Origin: CAIMMJ01 sp037131955
GTDB taxonomy: Bacteria; Bacteroidota; Bacteroidia; UBA4408
Length of the DNA: 64,000 bases
Assembly: GCA_037131955.1 (NCBI GenBank)
Contig: JBAXQC010000001.1
Coordinates: forward strand, 1 to 64,000
Direction of reading: 5' to 3'
Notes under the pieces: generated by a model
Database searches by the model: none
The model's input: only the letters and a program-made list of their open reading frames with translations
What the model was told of the DNA's origin: nothing
Part shown: positions 1-8,273 of the stretch, one piece after another
Layout: each line of letters begins with the position of its first letter
Numbering within the stretch: the stretch's first letter is position 1
Made by a program: the position numbers and the translations under genes

Positions 1-1487
1 TTTGTAGTGAAACCTCTGGTAGGATTTGTAGAATTTGTAACATTATCATTTACACCGTCTTCGTTAAAATCCCAAAAATACTGGGCATTTGGATACTGAT
101 TGGTTACAGTAAATGTAAAATTGGGTCCAATATTGGTAAACGTAAATTCAGCTAATGGCTCAGGCAATTCAATTAAATCTACCACATCAATTCCTGTGCA
201 GCCGTTTGCATCTGTTACAGTTAAAACATAATTTCCCGGTTGGTTTAATGTAACAGAAGAATTATTAACTCCATTTGACCATGAATAGGAAACAAAACCG
301 GGTGTTGCAGTTAGCGCAGTAGATTCTCCTTCACATATAATTAAATTTCCGCTTATGTTCACAAAAGGAATATTGTTGGCATTTACAACCACCGTATCTA
401 TTGCCACACATCCTTGCGAATTGGTAAGTTGCACCCAATACGTTCCGCTTTCTGAAACTAAAATAGTAGAAGTATTTGCCCCAGTTGACCAAACAATTGA
501 AGTAAATTCGGATAAGGTTTTTGTGGCACTTACTCCTTCATAAGATGTGGCTGGAGTGGCTTGGTTAGAAAGAAAAATATTGTTTCCTCCGTTGTTTTCT
601 ACCAGAGTTCCATCGGCATTTCTAAATACCAAAAAGAAGCCGTTTATTGGGCCGTTTGCCGGCACATTGTAATAAGAATTTGGATTGATGGTTATTCTCC
701 AAAGGTTATTTCCCAGAGAATCCATTTGTCCTATTCCATCGTCTTGGCCCCAATTTCCTACCCAATTTATTGCACCGCCAAAAGGTGTGGCTTCGTAGCC
801 CGAATGCATGTATACTTTGTTGGCACCAATTAATTGTCCAGCTCCGCCTAAAGCAGCATTAAAAGTAATGGTTAATGAATCGCCAAAGGGAGCAATGGTA
901 TAATCTCCACCCAACTGAACAGCAGCTAAACCGCAAATGGTGGTATCATTTCCTAAATTTACAGAACAGCCTTGGTTGGGTGCAGAAATAGTAAACTGAG
1001 CTTTGTAATTTGCTCCGTTGTTGTTGTCTATGTGCACACCTGCACCGTTTGGAGGAAATGTAAAATCTGCTTCAAAATAAACTTCTAAATTGTAGTTTCC
1101 TGCTGCTAAGCCATTCATAAATAAAATTGACTCTGCATCTGTTGACCATTGTTGATCGCCAGGAGAAGGCAAATTCTGACCAAATGGTAAATTTATGGAC
1201 GTAAAGGCTATATTTTCTGAGCTTCCAACAGCAATTACTCTGTAGAACATTCTTGCACCTGTAATATCATCCGTTCCATTTTTAAATGTATTTAAACTTC
1301 CGCCTTTTAGTTGATTACCGGAATTAGGAAGAAATGTTCCCCAGTTTTGGTTATTGAAGGTTGTGCCAGTTACAAAATTTGTTGCTCCAAAATTAAGAGC
1401 AACGGCTCTTTCCCAAATACCGCTGGCAGCATAAGTAAAAAATGGAAACAGAAAAATAAATAAAAAATATGTAATTTTTGTCTTCAT
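1..1487 (-). CDS. Secreted multi-domain surface protein, C-terminus cut off by window edge
   Basis: An open frame runs from an ATG at 1487 to the window edge without a stop (495 complete codons). The N-terminus is a clear signal peptide (MKTKITYFLFIFLFPFFTYA). About residues 40-180 form a beta-rich region of unknown family. A carbohydrate-binding-like segment follows (around VGNWGQDDG and NPNSYYNVPANG). Then come two Ig-like repeats of the WSTGANTS / YSWSNGVN type with a closing cysteine, usual in Bacteroidota surface proteins that end in type IX sorting or gliding-type C-terminal domains. The last visible part (YFWDFNEDG) resembles a PKD domain. The C-terminus, where a sorting domain would lie, is outside the window. 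A small inverted repeat (GTGTC-N5-GACAC, 1499-1513) sits in the leader. Function unknown; probably adhesion or polymer binding. Confidence 0.75.
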   Translation of the reverse strand, partial: MKTKITYFLFIFLFPFFTYAASGIWERAVALNFGATNFVTGTTFNNQNWGTFLPNSGNQLKGGSLNTFKNGTDDITGARMFYRVIAVGSSENIAFTSINLPFGQNLPSPGDQQWSTDAESILFMNGLAAGNYNLEVYFEADFTFPPNGAGVHIDNNNGANYKAQFTISAPNQGCSVNLGNDTTICGLAAVQLGGDYTIAPFGDSLTITFNAALGGAGQLIGANKVYMHSGYEATPFGGAINWVGNWGQDDGIGQMDSLGNNLWRITINPNSYYNVPANGPINGFFLVFRNADGTLVENNGGNNIFLSNQATPATSYEGVSATKTLSEFTSIVWSTGANTSTILVSESGTYWVQLTNSQGCVAIDTVVVNANNIPFVNISGNLIICEGESTALTATPGFVSYSWSNGVNNSSVTLNQPGNYVLTVTDANGCTGIDVVDLIELPEPLAEFTFTNIGPNFTFTVTNQYPNAQYFWDFNEDGVNDNVTNSTNPTRGFTT

Positions 1488-1526
1488 GTTGCGTATATGT
1501 GTCAAACCGACACTTTATTATTATAC

Positions 1527-1534
1527 CAAAGGTA
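1527..1534 (-). promoter_or_regulatory. Candidate -7 promoter box of the truncated surface protein gene
   Basis: The minus strand reads TACCTTTG, matching the Bacteroidota -7 consensus TAnnTTTG, 39 bases before the ATG at 1487. The nearest TTTG upstream is only 15 bases away rather than about 19, so the -33 half is weak. Confidence 0.35.
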
Positions 1535-1629
1535 AGCAAGAATTTTAAACAAAAAAATAATAATTTGTTAAATGAAAACTAGGTTCAAATAAAAATTGTG
1601 CTAAGAATGAAGAAAATAAATTGAAGGGA

Positions 1630-2376
1630 TTATTTAAAATATTGAGGAATTTTGGACAGCGGTTTCCAAATAAGTGTGTACCAATTGGGTTTAAGTCCGT
1701 TGAGTTGCCAAGCGATTTTGTCTTCTTGGTTGCCTTTCAATCTGTTTAGTAGCGAAACGTTGCTTTGCCCTCCTACCCTCATTTTCACAAGAATTTTGTT
1801 GATGTAGGATACTTTGATTTTGTTTTTATGCAACATCCTTAGCATCAATTCATAATCTGCCGAAGATTTTAAATTGAGGTTAAAAGAGCCATATTTTTGA
1901 TAACACCATTTTTTTATAAAAAAAGTAGGATGAGGAGGCATCCAACCCTTATAAAAAATTCCATCGTAGTATTCACCACTTATCCAAGTGCGTAAAACTT
2001 TGCTGGTTTCTTCTCTATTAACGTATAGAAGATTGCCGTAGGATGCATCAGAATTTTCTTTAGCTATACTTTCTACCACATCGGAAACAACGGAAGAGGT
2101 GGCAAAAAAATCGTCGGAATTTAGCACACTCAGCAACTCTCCGCTTGCAAGCTCAATGCCTTTGTTAATTGCATCGTAAATTCCATTGTCTTTTTCAGAA
2201 ACTATTTTTGCAATTTTATCCTTGTGTTTATTTACAATTTCAAGAGTATTGTCTTTAGAAAGTCCGTCAACAATAATGTATTCTATGTTTGGATAATCTT
2301 GGTTTATTACCGATTTTATGGTATCTTCTATGGTTTGTGAGCTATTGTAACAAACTGTAATTACAGAAACTTTCAT
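1630..2376 (-). CDS. Family 2 glycosyltransferase (WcaA/colanic-acid type)
   Basis: A 248-residue GT-A fold enzyme expected to transfer a sugar from a nucleotide donor during surface polysaccharide or glycolipid assembly in the cytoplasm. The N-terminus MKVSVITVCYNSSQTIEDTI is the typical GT2 nucleotide-binding start. VDGLSKDNT follows at about 37-44, and the metal-binding NSDD lies at residues 86-89. There is no membrane segment. The ATG overlaps the stop of the upstream acetyltransferase gene by 4 bases, so the two are translationally coupled. Acceptor and donor sugars cannot be told from sequence. Confidence 0.88.
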   Translation of the reverse strand: MKVSVITVCYNSSQTIEDTIKSVINQDYPNIEYIIVDGLSKDNTLEIVNKHKDKIAKIVSEKDNGIYDAINKGIELASGELLSVLNSDDFFATSSVVSDVVESIAKENSDASYGNLLYVNREETSKVLRTWISGEYYDGIFYKGWMPPHPTFFIKKWCYQKYGSFNLNLKSSADYELMLRMLHKNKIKVSYINKILVKMRVGGQSNVSLLNRLKGNQEDKIAWQLNGLKPNWYTLIWKPLSKIPQYFK

Positions 2377-2927
2377 ACATTTCTTATTACCCTGTCTTTT
2401 ATTTTTTTTGCAGGATTTCCTTGATAAATACTAAATGCATCGCAAGTAGAAGTGGCAATAGAACCCACTGTAAGCACAGTTTCTTCTTTTATTGTTACGC
2501 CCGGACAAACAACTGTTTTGGCACCTACCCAAGCACCGTCTTCTAGGGTAATTTTTCCCGTAATTAAGTCAAATGCAGGTTTTTTGTAGTGATGATTGCC
2601 GCACAAAAGCAAAGCACCTTGAGATATGCAAACATTATTACCAATAGTAACCATATCTAAATTATCAATCCACACTTCTTCGCCAATCCAAGAATGGTTA
2701 CCAATTTTTAATCGCCATGGATATTTTATGTTTACGTTGGGTTTTATAACTACGCCCTCTCCTACTTTTGCCCCAAACAATTTTAACAAAAAGCATTTTA
2801 ATCTATATGAAGGAAATAATGATGATTTAAAGAATATTCCATTTACAAAAAACCAAACCGTTTGCTTAAAAAAACTTGCACCAGGATTGTACCAATCGTT
2901 ATTGAATCTTTTGAGGTCGGTTCTCAT
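2373..2927 (-). CDS. WcaF-type left-handed beta-helix acetyltransferase
   Basis: A 184-residue hexapeptide-repeat acetyltransferase, probably O-acetylating a sugar of the polysaccharide made with the following glycosyltransferase. Hexapeptide turns are visible in VVIKPNVNIKYPWRLKIGNH, VTIGNNVCISQGA and ITLEDGAWVGAKTVVCPGV. The catalytic-type histidines lie in LLCGNHHYKKPAFD, and the end QGNPAKKIKDR is the family signature. Length matches WcaF-like proteins. It is the first gene of a two-gene minus-strand operon with a 4-base overlap to the GT2 gene. A -7 box lies 17 bases upstream. Confidence 0.9.
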   Translation of the reverse strand: MRTDLKRFNNDWYNPGASFFKQTVWFFVNGIFFKSSLFPSYRLKCFLLKLFGAKVGEGVVIKPNVNIKYPWRLKIGNHSWIGEEVWIDNLDMVTIGNNVCISQGALLLCGNHHYKKPAFDLITGKITLEDGAWVGAKTVVCPGVTIKEETVLTVGSIATSTCDAFSIYQGNPAKKIKDRVIRNV

Positions 2928-2943
2928 TTATGGAATTAGGGGG

Positions 2944-2951
2944 CAAAGATA
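2944..2951 (-). promoter_or_regulatory. Candidate -7 box of the acetyltransferase/GT2 operon
   Basis: The minus strand reads TATCTTTG, which fits TAnnTTTG, 16 bases before the ATG at 2927. No convincing TTTG is seen at the -33 distance. Confidence 0.4.
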
Positions 2952-3040
2952 AATTTCTTATTGGTAATTTTAATAAGAAATAGATAAAGATTGTTGATTC
3001 TAAAAAACCAAACAATTTTGCACAAAAAGTCTTCTAAAAA

Positions 3041-4114
3041 TTATCTGCCTCTATCGTAATCAACCACAATGTTTGGAGTTAGCGGATAAGATTGACATGT
3101 TAATATATAGCCTTGTTTTACTTCATCTTCTGACAAAGCAAAATTTACTTTCATTTGAACTTTTCCCTCTACCAGCAATGCTCTGCATGTGCAACAAGAT
3201 CCACCTTGACAAGCATAGGGAGCATCAATATTTTCATCCAGTGCAACATCCAAAATATTTTTTCCTGCCTTTATTTCTATCACCTTTTCATCGCCGTCGC
3301 AGATAACGGTGGCGGAGCAATTAACAGGACTTGTAGAAACTGCTGTTTGCACTACTTCTTGAGGTAAATCTGGTGTTGAGAAATATTCTAAATGAACTCT
3401 TTTTTTATCTTCAACTCTTTCTTTTAACAACGATTCTGCATTTTGCATCATTGGCGTTGGCCCGCAAATAAAGTAATCGGCATCGCTTGTTACATCAACA
3501 TATTTTTCTATCAATTTTAACAGCATTGCTTTGTCCATTATCCCTTTTAATTCTTCTGGAAAGTATGAATTAGCAGGTTGGTCAAGAATATCAATTACAA
3601 TTAGTCTGGTATCTGAGCTAAGTTGTTTAAGTTCGTTTCTAAAAATAATTGATTCTTCGTTTAAATTGCCGTAAAACAAAGTAATCTTACTGTGAGCTTC
3701 AAGAGATAACACAGCTTTTATTATAGAAAGCATAGGCGTTATTCCACTGCCTCCAGCAAACAAATAGTAGTTCTTTTTATTGTTGGAATTTAACTCGGAA
3801 TAAAATCCACCCATTGGAGCCATTACCTCTAGGGCATCTCCAACATTTACTTTTTGATTGAGATAAACACTACCCCAGCCATTTTTTGTTTGCTTTATGG
3901 CAACCTTTAGCATTTCGTTGGAAAAAGGATTGCTGCAAATAGAATATGACCTGCGGAGTTCAGTGCCATCAACGTTCAACTTAAAAGTTATGTATTGCCC
4001 TTGCTTGTACTTAAATGTTTCGGTAAGTTCAGAAGGTATATCAAATGATAAAGAAACAGCGTCTTTTGTTTCTTGAATTTTTTCAGAAATCTTTAAATTA
4101 AAGAATTTGGCCAT
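3041..4114 (-). CDS. PaaE-like ferredoxin reductase with C-terminal 2Fe-2S domain
   Basis: A 357-residue oxidoreductase of the phenylacetate-CoA epoxygenase reductase (PaaE) family. It moves electrons from NAD(P)H through FAD to a plant-type 2Fe-2S cluster and on to a partner oxygenase. The FAD motif RRSYS is at residues 54-58 and the nucleotide-binding GGSGITPM at about 120. NAD(P) contacts lie in YFICGPTPMM. The ferredoxin cysteines are in CQGGSCCTC near 298-306 with the fourth in ILTCQS near 340. No paaABCD genes are nearby, so it may serve another oxygenase or the fatty-acid desaturase at 31992. It stands alone, 152 bases from its neighbour. Confidence 0.9.
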   Translation of the reverse strand: MAKFFNLKISEKIQETKDAVSLSFDIPSELTETFKYKQGQYITFKLNVDGTELRRSYSICSNPFSNEMLKVAIKQTKNGWGSVYLNQKVNVGDALEVMAPMGGFYSELNSNNKKNYYLFAGGSGITPMLSIIKAVLSLEAHSKITLFYGNLNEESIIFRNELKQLSSDTRLIVIDILDQPANSYFPEELKGIMDKAMLLKLIEKYVDVTSDADYFICGPTPMMQNAESLLKERVEDKKRVHLEYFSTPDLPQEVVQTAVSTSPVNCSATVICDGDEKVIEIKAGKNILDVALDENIDAPYACQGGSCCTCRALLVEGKVQMKVNFALSEDEVKQGYILTCQSYPLTPNIVVDYDRGR

Positions 4115-4266
4115 TGTTAATTTTTGTGCGAATATATTTATTTTTTACCAGCTTTTACATTCTAAAATTCCTGCTAATTCTGTCAGCAGAATGAATGAAT
4201 TATCTCAAACAAATATAGTTAGTAAAAGGTTTTGTAATTTTTTTAAATAAATAGAATGCTAATATT

Positions 4267-6669
4267 TTATTTTCCTTTTTTAATAAAGAAAAAAGTACCG
4301 TTTTCGTCTTGCAAACCTTGTATATTTCCCAGTTTTGGTTTAGGTTTTTGATTTTGCTTAGCAGTAGCCGAAACTTTTTCAGAAATTTTTTCTATAGAAA
4401 TACAATTTTCGTTCACTCCCTTTAATGCATCAACAAAAGATTTTGTAAAAACAGATTTATCGTCATTTAAATCTAAAGTTGTGGAAGAAATTACTTGTGC
4501 AGATTTTAGTTTGGTAGATTCCCACTCTCCACAATTTCTAGTTACATTAATATCCCTCATGGCAAGATAGAATGCAGGTCCGGTTTCGCATGCATCAGAA
4601 ACCACTAAAGTGTGTTTAACTTTTTTATATGTTGCCAAATATGATTTTAATTGTGACAATGCAAAAAAAGTATATTCTTCTTTTTTATTTGCATCAATTG
4701 GCAGCCAATAACCTGATTCGTTTAAAAATTTTCCATGTCCTGCAAACCAAATCATAATTGAATTCACATTATTTTCGGCCACTAAATCCCTTAAATCTAT
4801 TTGAAAAAACTTATCCATTTGAGCTTTTGTAAGGTCTTTTTTTACTATTACATTATCAATATTATAGCTTTCCAAAATAGAATTCATTGCCTTTACATCA
4901 TTTGTGGTAGCCTCTAGTACAGGCAAAAATTTATAATTTGAATTGTCAACAAAAATTGCCCAAGTTTTACCCATAGGGTTTAAAGTTGTATCAGTTTCCG
5001 AAGACCTTTTTATCTTGTAAGCAACTCTAGCTACATTATTAAACACATCAGTGGCACTGATTATTATGCTATCTAAACCTACCAAATCTATATCAGTTGA
5101 AAAATCTACCTCATTAGAATTTGCAGAAAAAGAAGGGCTTTTAGAATTTACTTTTATACTTTTAATACTGTTTTCATCTTTAACTTTTCCACTTACCTTT
5201 ACCACGTAACCCAGGGCTTCGGAAATGATAACTTCATTTTTTTCGTTACTAAATTGTTGATCCATTGTAATAACCGGAGCTTCACTTTCGGATCTTTTAA
5301 GAATATATTTTTTTTCAGTAACATTAGAATAACTGTCCTCTACTCTTATCACAAAATCCTCTTTTAAAAGAGTTTTTAGTTTATAGGAAAATGTAGGATT
5401 ATAAACTAATGAATCAAATTTTACATCTTCGTCCATGATGACAATAGATTTTATTCTACTTTGATCTTTTACAATTCCTTTAATTTCAAAGAACATAACA
5501 TTTCTGGGAATATTACAAACATTTTCGTTGGCAGTTATAGCGCCTTCTAAAAATATTTCAGGAGCATTCTTTTCTCTTTTACTTTCAAACAATTTTTGTC
5601 TTATGTTATTTACCAAAGAGATTGCTTCGGCGTCGTTTTTATTCTTTGATAGTGCTAATTCGTAGCAAACGGATGCTTCATCGAGCTTTTGCAGAACTTC
5701 TAAACATTTACCTTTGCCTTTTATAGCCTCCAAGTTATCTCTATTGATAGAAATTGCTTTTATAAAATCTCCTAAGGCAGATTCAGTTTGTCCTTGCTTC
5801 ATAAATAAGTTTGCTCTTGCTACATAAATTTTAGAATCTTTTTCATTCTTAGTCAAAGCAATTGTTAAATCATCTAAAGCATTGGTCATTTTCATTTTTT
5901 GATACATGCTTAAACCTCTGTAATAGTAGAACAATGCTTCTTCAGGAAAATCGCTGAGGTGTTTATTACAAGTTGCAATGCATTCATCATGCTGATTATT
6001 TAAATAATGTTGATTGGCTAATGAAACAAAGTATTTTAAAAATTCAGGAAACATTTTAGACTCCTTGTATTCCTTTGATTTTAAAACCAAGTCATTTGCT
6101 TTTTTTGCAGATTCTAATGCAACAAATTTATTGTTTAACGAATCTTGTATGATAGTTTTTAAATACCACGAAAAAGCTTCGTTTTTTTGTTCACTTATGG
6201 CTTTTTCAATACCTTCGGAGGCACCTTTAAAATCTTTATTGTATAATTTGCATTCTGCCAACAGTTGATAAACTCTGAATGATTTCTTTTTTAAATCTAA
6301 GCTCTTCTTGGAAATAATTAATGCATCAACATATTTTTTGCTATTGATAAACAAATAGCCTAATTTCAGGTAGGGTTCTTCTTCATCGGAATTATTTGCC
6401 ATTGCACTTTGATAATCTTTTGTAGCTTCGGCAATATTTCCTATGGCTTCAAACGATTTTCCTCTTTCTAAAAAGGCTTCGTAATAGTTTGGTTTAAGCA
6501 CTATTGACTTATTAAAATAGTCTATTGCATCTGTATGCATTTTTTTGTCGGCGGCTTCAATTCCATCATTTAAAAATCTTTTAGCCGATTGTGCTATAGA
6601 GATATTGGAGCTTGCTGCAATAAAAAAAACTAGTAATAAAAATTTAAAAAAAGTAAAATTTGATTTCAT
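4267..6669 (-). CDS. Exported TPR protein with C-terminal caspase-like (C14) peptidase domain
   Basis: An 800-residue protein. It starts with a signal peptide (MKSNFTFFKFLLLVFFIAAS, then NISIAQ). About residues 28-370 are tetratricopeptide repeats, for example DAIDYFNKSIVLKPNYYEAF and ALGDFIKAISINRDNLEAI. Residues 380-560 hold two Ig-like/bacterial beta-sandwich units with matching VKDQSRIKSI and VKDENSIKSI segments. From about 565 (GKTWAIFVDNSNYK) it is caspase-like, with the catalytic His in WFAGHGK near 643 and Cys in VSDACETG near 694. Both residues of the dyad are present, so it should be an active cysteine peptidase acting outside the cytoplasm. Substrate unknown. It is single, with a divergent neighbour at 6871. 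Confidence 0.85.
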   Translation of the reverse strand: MKSNFTFFKFLLLVFFIAASSNISIAQSAKRFLNDGIEAADKKMHTDAIDYFNKSIVLKPNYYEAFLERGKSFEAIGNIAEATKDYQSAMANNSDEEEPYLKLGYLFINSKKYVDALIISKKSLDLKKKSFRVYQLLAECKLYNKDFKGASEGIEKAISEQKNEAFSWYLKTIIQDSLNNKFVALESAKKANDLVLKSKEYKESKMFPEFLKYFVSLANQHYLNNQHDECIATCNKHLSDFPEEALFYYYRGLSMYQKMKMTNALDDLTIALTKNEKDSKIYVARANLFMKQGQTESALGDFIKAISINRDNLEAIKGKGKCLEVLQKLDEASVCYELALSKNKNDAEAISLVNNIRQKLFESKREKNAPEIFLEGAITANENVCNIPRNVMFFEIKGIVKDQSRIKSIVIMDEDVKFDSLVYNPTFSYKLKTLLKEDFVIRVEDSYSNVTEKKYILKRSESEAPVITMDQQFSNEKNEVIISEALGYVVKVSGKVKDENSIKSIKVNSKSPSFSANSNEVDFSTDIDLVGLDSIIISATDVFNNVARVAYKIKRSSETDTTLNPMGKTWAIFVDNSNYKFLPVLEATTNDVKAMNSILESYNIDNVIVKKDLTKAQMDKFFQIDLRDLVAENNVNSIMIWFAGHGKFLNESGYWLPIDANKKEEYTFFALSQLKSYLATYKKVKHTLVVSDACETGPAFYLAMRDINVTRNCGEWESTKLKSAQVISSTTLDLNDDKSVFTKSFVDALKGVNENCISIEKISEKVSATAKQNQKPKPKLGNIQGLQDENGTFFFIKKGK

Positions 6670-6870
6670 AAGTTGACTTTGTAACTTAATACGATTAAAA
6701 ACAAAATTTGTTTAGTTAATTTAGATGAATGGTAAAAATACAACTATTATCTGTTAAGTGTAATCATCTCTAGATAAATTCTTTAAAAAATTAGGAATGC
6801 AATTCAAAACTTTGTTTTTTTGTAACATCAACAAACAAATAGATATTAAAGGAAAAACAAGCTAAAAAAC

Positions 6871-7491
6871 ATGAATAAGATACTACTAATTTTATTTCTT
6901 TTTGTTTACCAAAACAATTCTTTTGGGCAAGACAGAATATTATATTTAAACGGAACGGAAGATTCTTGCAGAGTAATTGATACTGTTGGCGGATTTATAA
7001 ATGCTGAATTTAAATACAAAAACGGACTTAAAATTAGAAAGATTGAACTAGATGACGTGTTTTCTATTGACTATGGAAGCTCAAAAAAAGAAGAAGTAAT
7101 CTACAAACAAGATACACTATCTCAAGAAAATTATTTTTCAGAAAATGATATGAGATCTATGATAGCTGGCGAAAGAGATGCAATTACAACCTATAAAACT
7201 ACAGGTCCGTTTATATCTAGCGCAGTAATAGGTGCCGCCAGTGGAGTTTTTATGCCCTATTGGCTAACTCCAATAATTCCTGCAATTTGGGTAGGATTGA
7301 ACAGCAGTAAATGGATAAAAATTAAACGAAAAAATGTATCAGACAAAAAATATTTAAAAGAAGACATGTATGTTGTAGGATATGGAAGAACTGCACGCGG
7401 AAAAAGAGTACAAAGTTCATTAAAAGGTGCAGGAATTGGTTTGGTTTCGGGGATTATAACTCAGATAATAATTGGCAGCTTAAAAAAATAA
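6871..7491 (+). CDS. Exported hypothetical protein with glycine-rich hydrophobic segments
   Basis: A 206-residue protein with a signal peptide (MNKILLILFLFVYQNNSFGQ). The mature N-terminus RILYLNGTEDSCRVIDTVG and the ELDDVFSIDYGS segment resemble short beta-domains that open many Bacteroidota hypothetical proteins. Two hydrophobic Gly/Ala stretches follow (PFISSAVIGAASGVFMPYWL near 112-131 and KGAGIGLVSGIITQIIIG at the end), separated by a basic region. This suggests a membrane-associated or periplasmic protein. I do not recognise a catalytic motif. It is divergent from the caspase gene and is followed after 10 bases by the UbiA-like gene. Confidence 0.7.
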   Translation: MNKILLILFLFVYQNNSFGQDRILYLNGTEDSCRVIDTVGGFINAEFKYKNGLKIRKIELDDVFSIDYGSSKKEEVIYKQDTLSQENYFSENDMRSMIAGERDAITTYKTTGPFISSAVIGAASGVFMPYWLTPIIPAIWVGLNSSKWIKIKRKNVSDKKYLKEDMYVVGYGRTARGKRVQSSLKGAGIGLVSGIITQIIIGSLKK

Positions 7492-7496
7492 ATAAT

Positions 7497-7516
7497 AAAT
7501 ATTGAATTCAATATTT
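7497..7516. repeat. Perfect 20-bp palindrome across a start codon
   Basis: AAATATTGAATTCAATATTT is its own reverse complement over all 20 bases. It begins 6 bases after the stop codon at 7491 and contains the TTG start at 7502 of the next gene. In RNA it could fold and hide the start; as DNA it could bind a dimeric regulator. Confidence 0.7.
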
Positions 7517-8263
7517 AAAACTATTTCATACGCTAAACTAGGAACTGTTTTATTTGCTGTTTTTCATTTAGTTTTCTTTGCTAGTTTTATAAACAATTCA
7601 ATTTCTACAGGCACAGTAGTTGTTTTTTCACTCTTAGTTTTTACAATTTACTTCCCTAAAACAAGAAATTTAGTTTTACAAATAAACTTCTTTGTTGGTT
7701 TATTTTTTTTGGTATTTTCCTGTATTGCGTTGTACTTTTTGAGTAAAATATTACCAAACTACCACTACCTTATTTTATCATTTGTAATTTGTTTTTTTTA
7801 TTTTAAAGAAATTCCAAATACACTTAGCTTAAGAGAAAATTACAAAACCAAGGCAATTAGTATTTCACTTTCATGGATATTTTTATGTACTGGATTTTTA
7901 TCAATTAAAGTTGAGCTATTAAATGTAATGCCATTTTTATTGAGTCAATTTTTATTTGTTTGGGCCTTAACAATTCCATTTGACTTTGCAGACGTTGAAC
8001 AAGATAAAAAAAATGGTACCATAAATTTTTACACTGCCATTTCTAGTAAAAATGCATTAATTATTCTGCTTGTACTTTTAGTATTTCAGCTATTGGTGAA
8101 TTTGTACTTTTTTAATGAAAACATGCTTTTTAATGTCTTAAATTTTATCCAAACCGCAGTTTGCTGTTATCTTGGCTTTAAAAACATTAATAAATATTGG
8201 TTTGGCGAAATGGTTGAACTTGCTTTTTTGTTGCAATGGGTGATCTGGGAAGTTATGAAATAA
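7502..8263 (+). CDS. UbiA-like polytopic membrane protein (degenerate prenyltransferase family)
   Basis: A 253-residue integral membrane protein with about eight hydrophobic segments. The only polar motif of note is FDFADVEQDKKNG, with Asp161, Asp164 and Asp168 spaced DxxDxxxD. This is the second aspartate-rich motif of UbiA-superfamily prenyltransferases. The first motif (NDxxDxxxD) is not visible in the N-terminal part, so catalysis is uncertain. The start is a TTG at 7502: an in-frame TAA lies two codons upstream and no other start is available for over 100 codons. The stop is 4 bases from the convergent GT4 gene. Confidence 0.6.
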   Translation: MNSIFKTISYAKLGTVLFAVFHLVFFASFINNSISTGTVVVFSLLVFTIYFPKTRNLVLQINFFVGLFFLVFSCIALYFLSKILPNYHYLILSFVICFFYFKEIPNTLSLRENYKTKAISISLSWIFLCTGFLSIKVELLNVMPFLLSQFLFVWALTIPFDFADVEQDKKNGTINFYTAISSKNALIILLVLLVFQLLVNLYFFNENMLFNVLNFIQTAVCCYLGFKNINKYWFGEMVELAFLLQWVIWEVMK

Positions 8264-8273
8264 ATATTTATTT
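8258..8273. terminator. Possible AT-only bidirectional terminator hairpin
   Basis: AAATAAATATTTATTT is a perfect 16-base palindrome followed by a T run, lying across the stops of two convergent genes. With no G or C in the stem it would be weak. Confidence 0.3.

Noticed and set aside
1..1487. Short plus-strand frames at 355-833 as genes
   Set aside because: They are antisense to a continuous open frame with signal peptide and Ig-like repeats.
2626..2952. Plus-strand 108-residue frame
   Set aside because: Antisense to the hexapeptide acetyltransferase, whose repeats are clear.
4165..4195. Hairpin CTGCT-N9-AGCAG as terminator of the caspase gene
   Set aside because: Only five firm pairs and no real T run; it lies about 80 bases after the stop.
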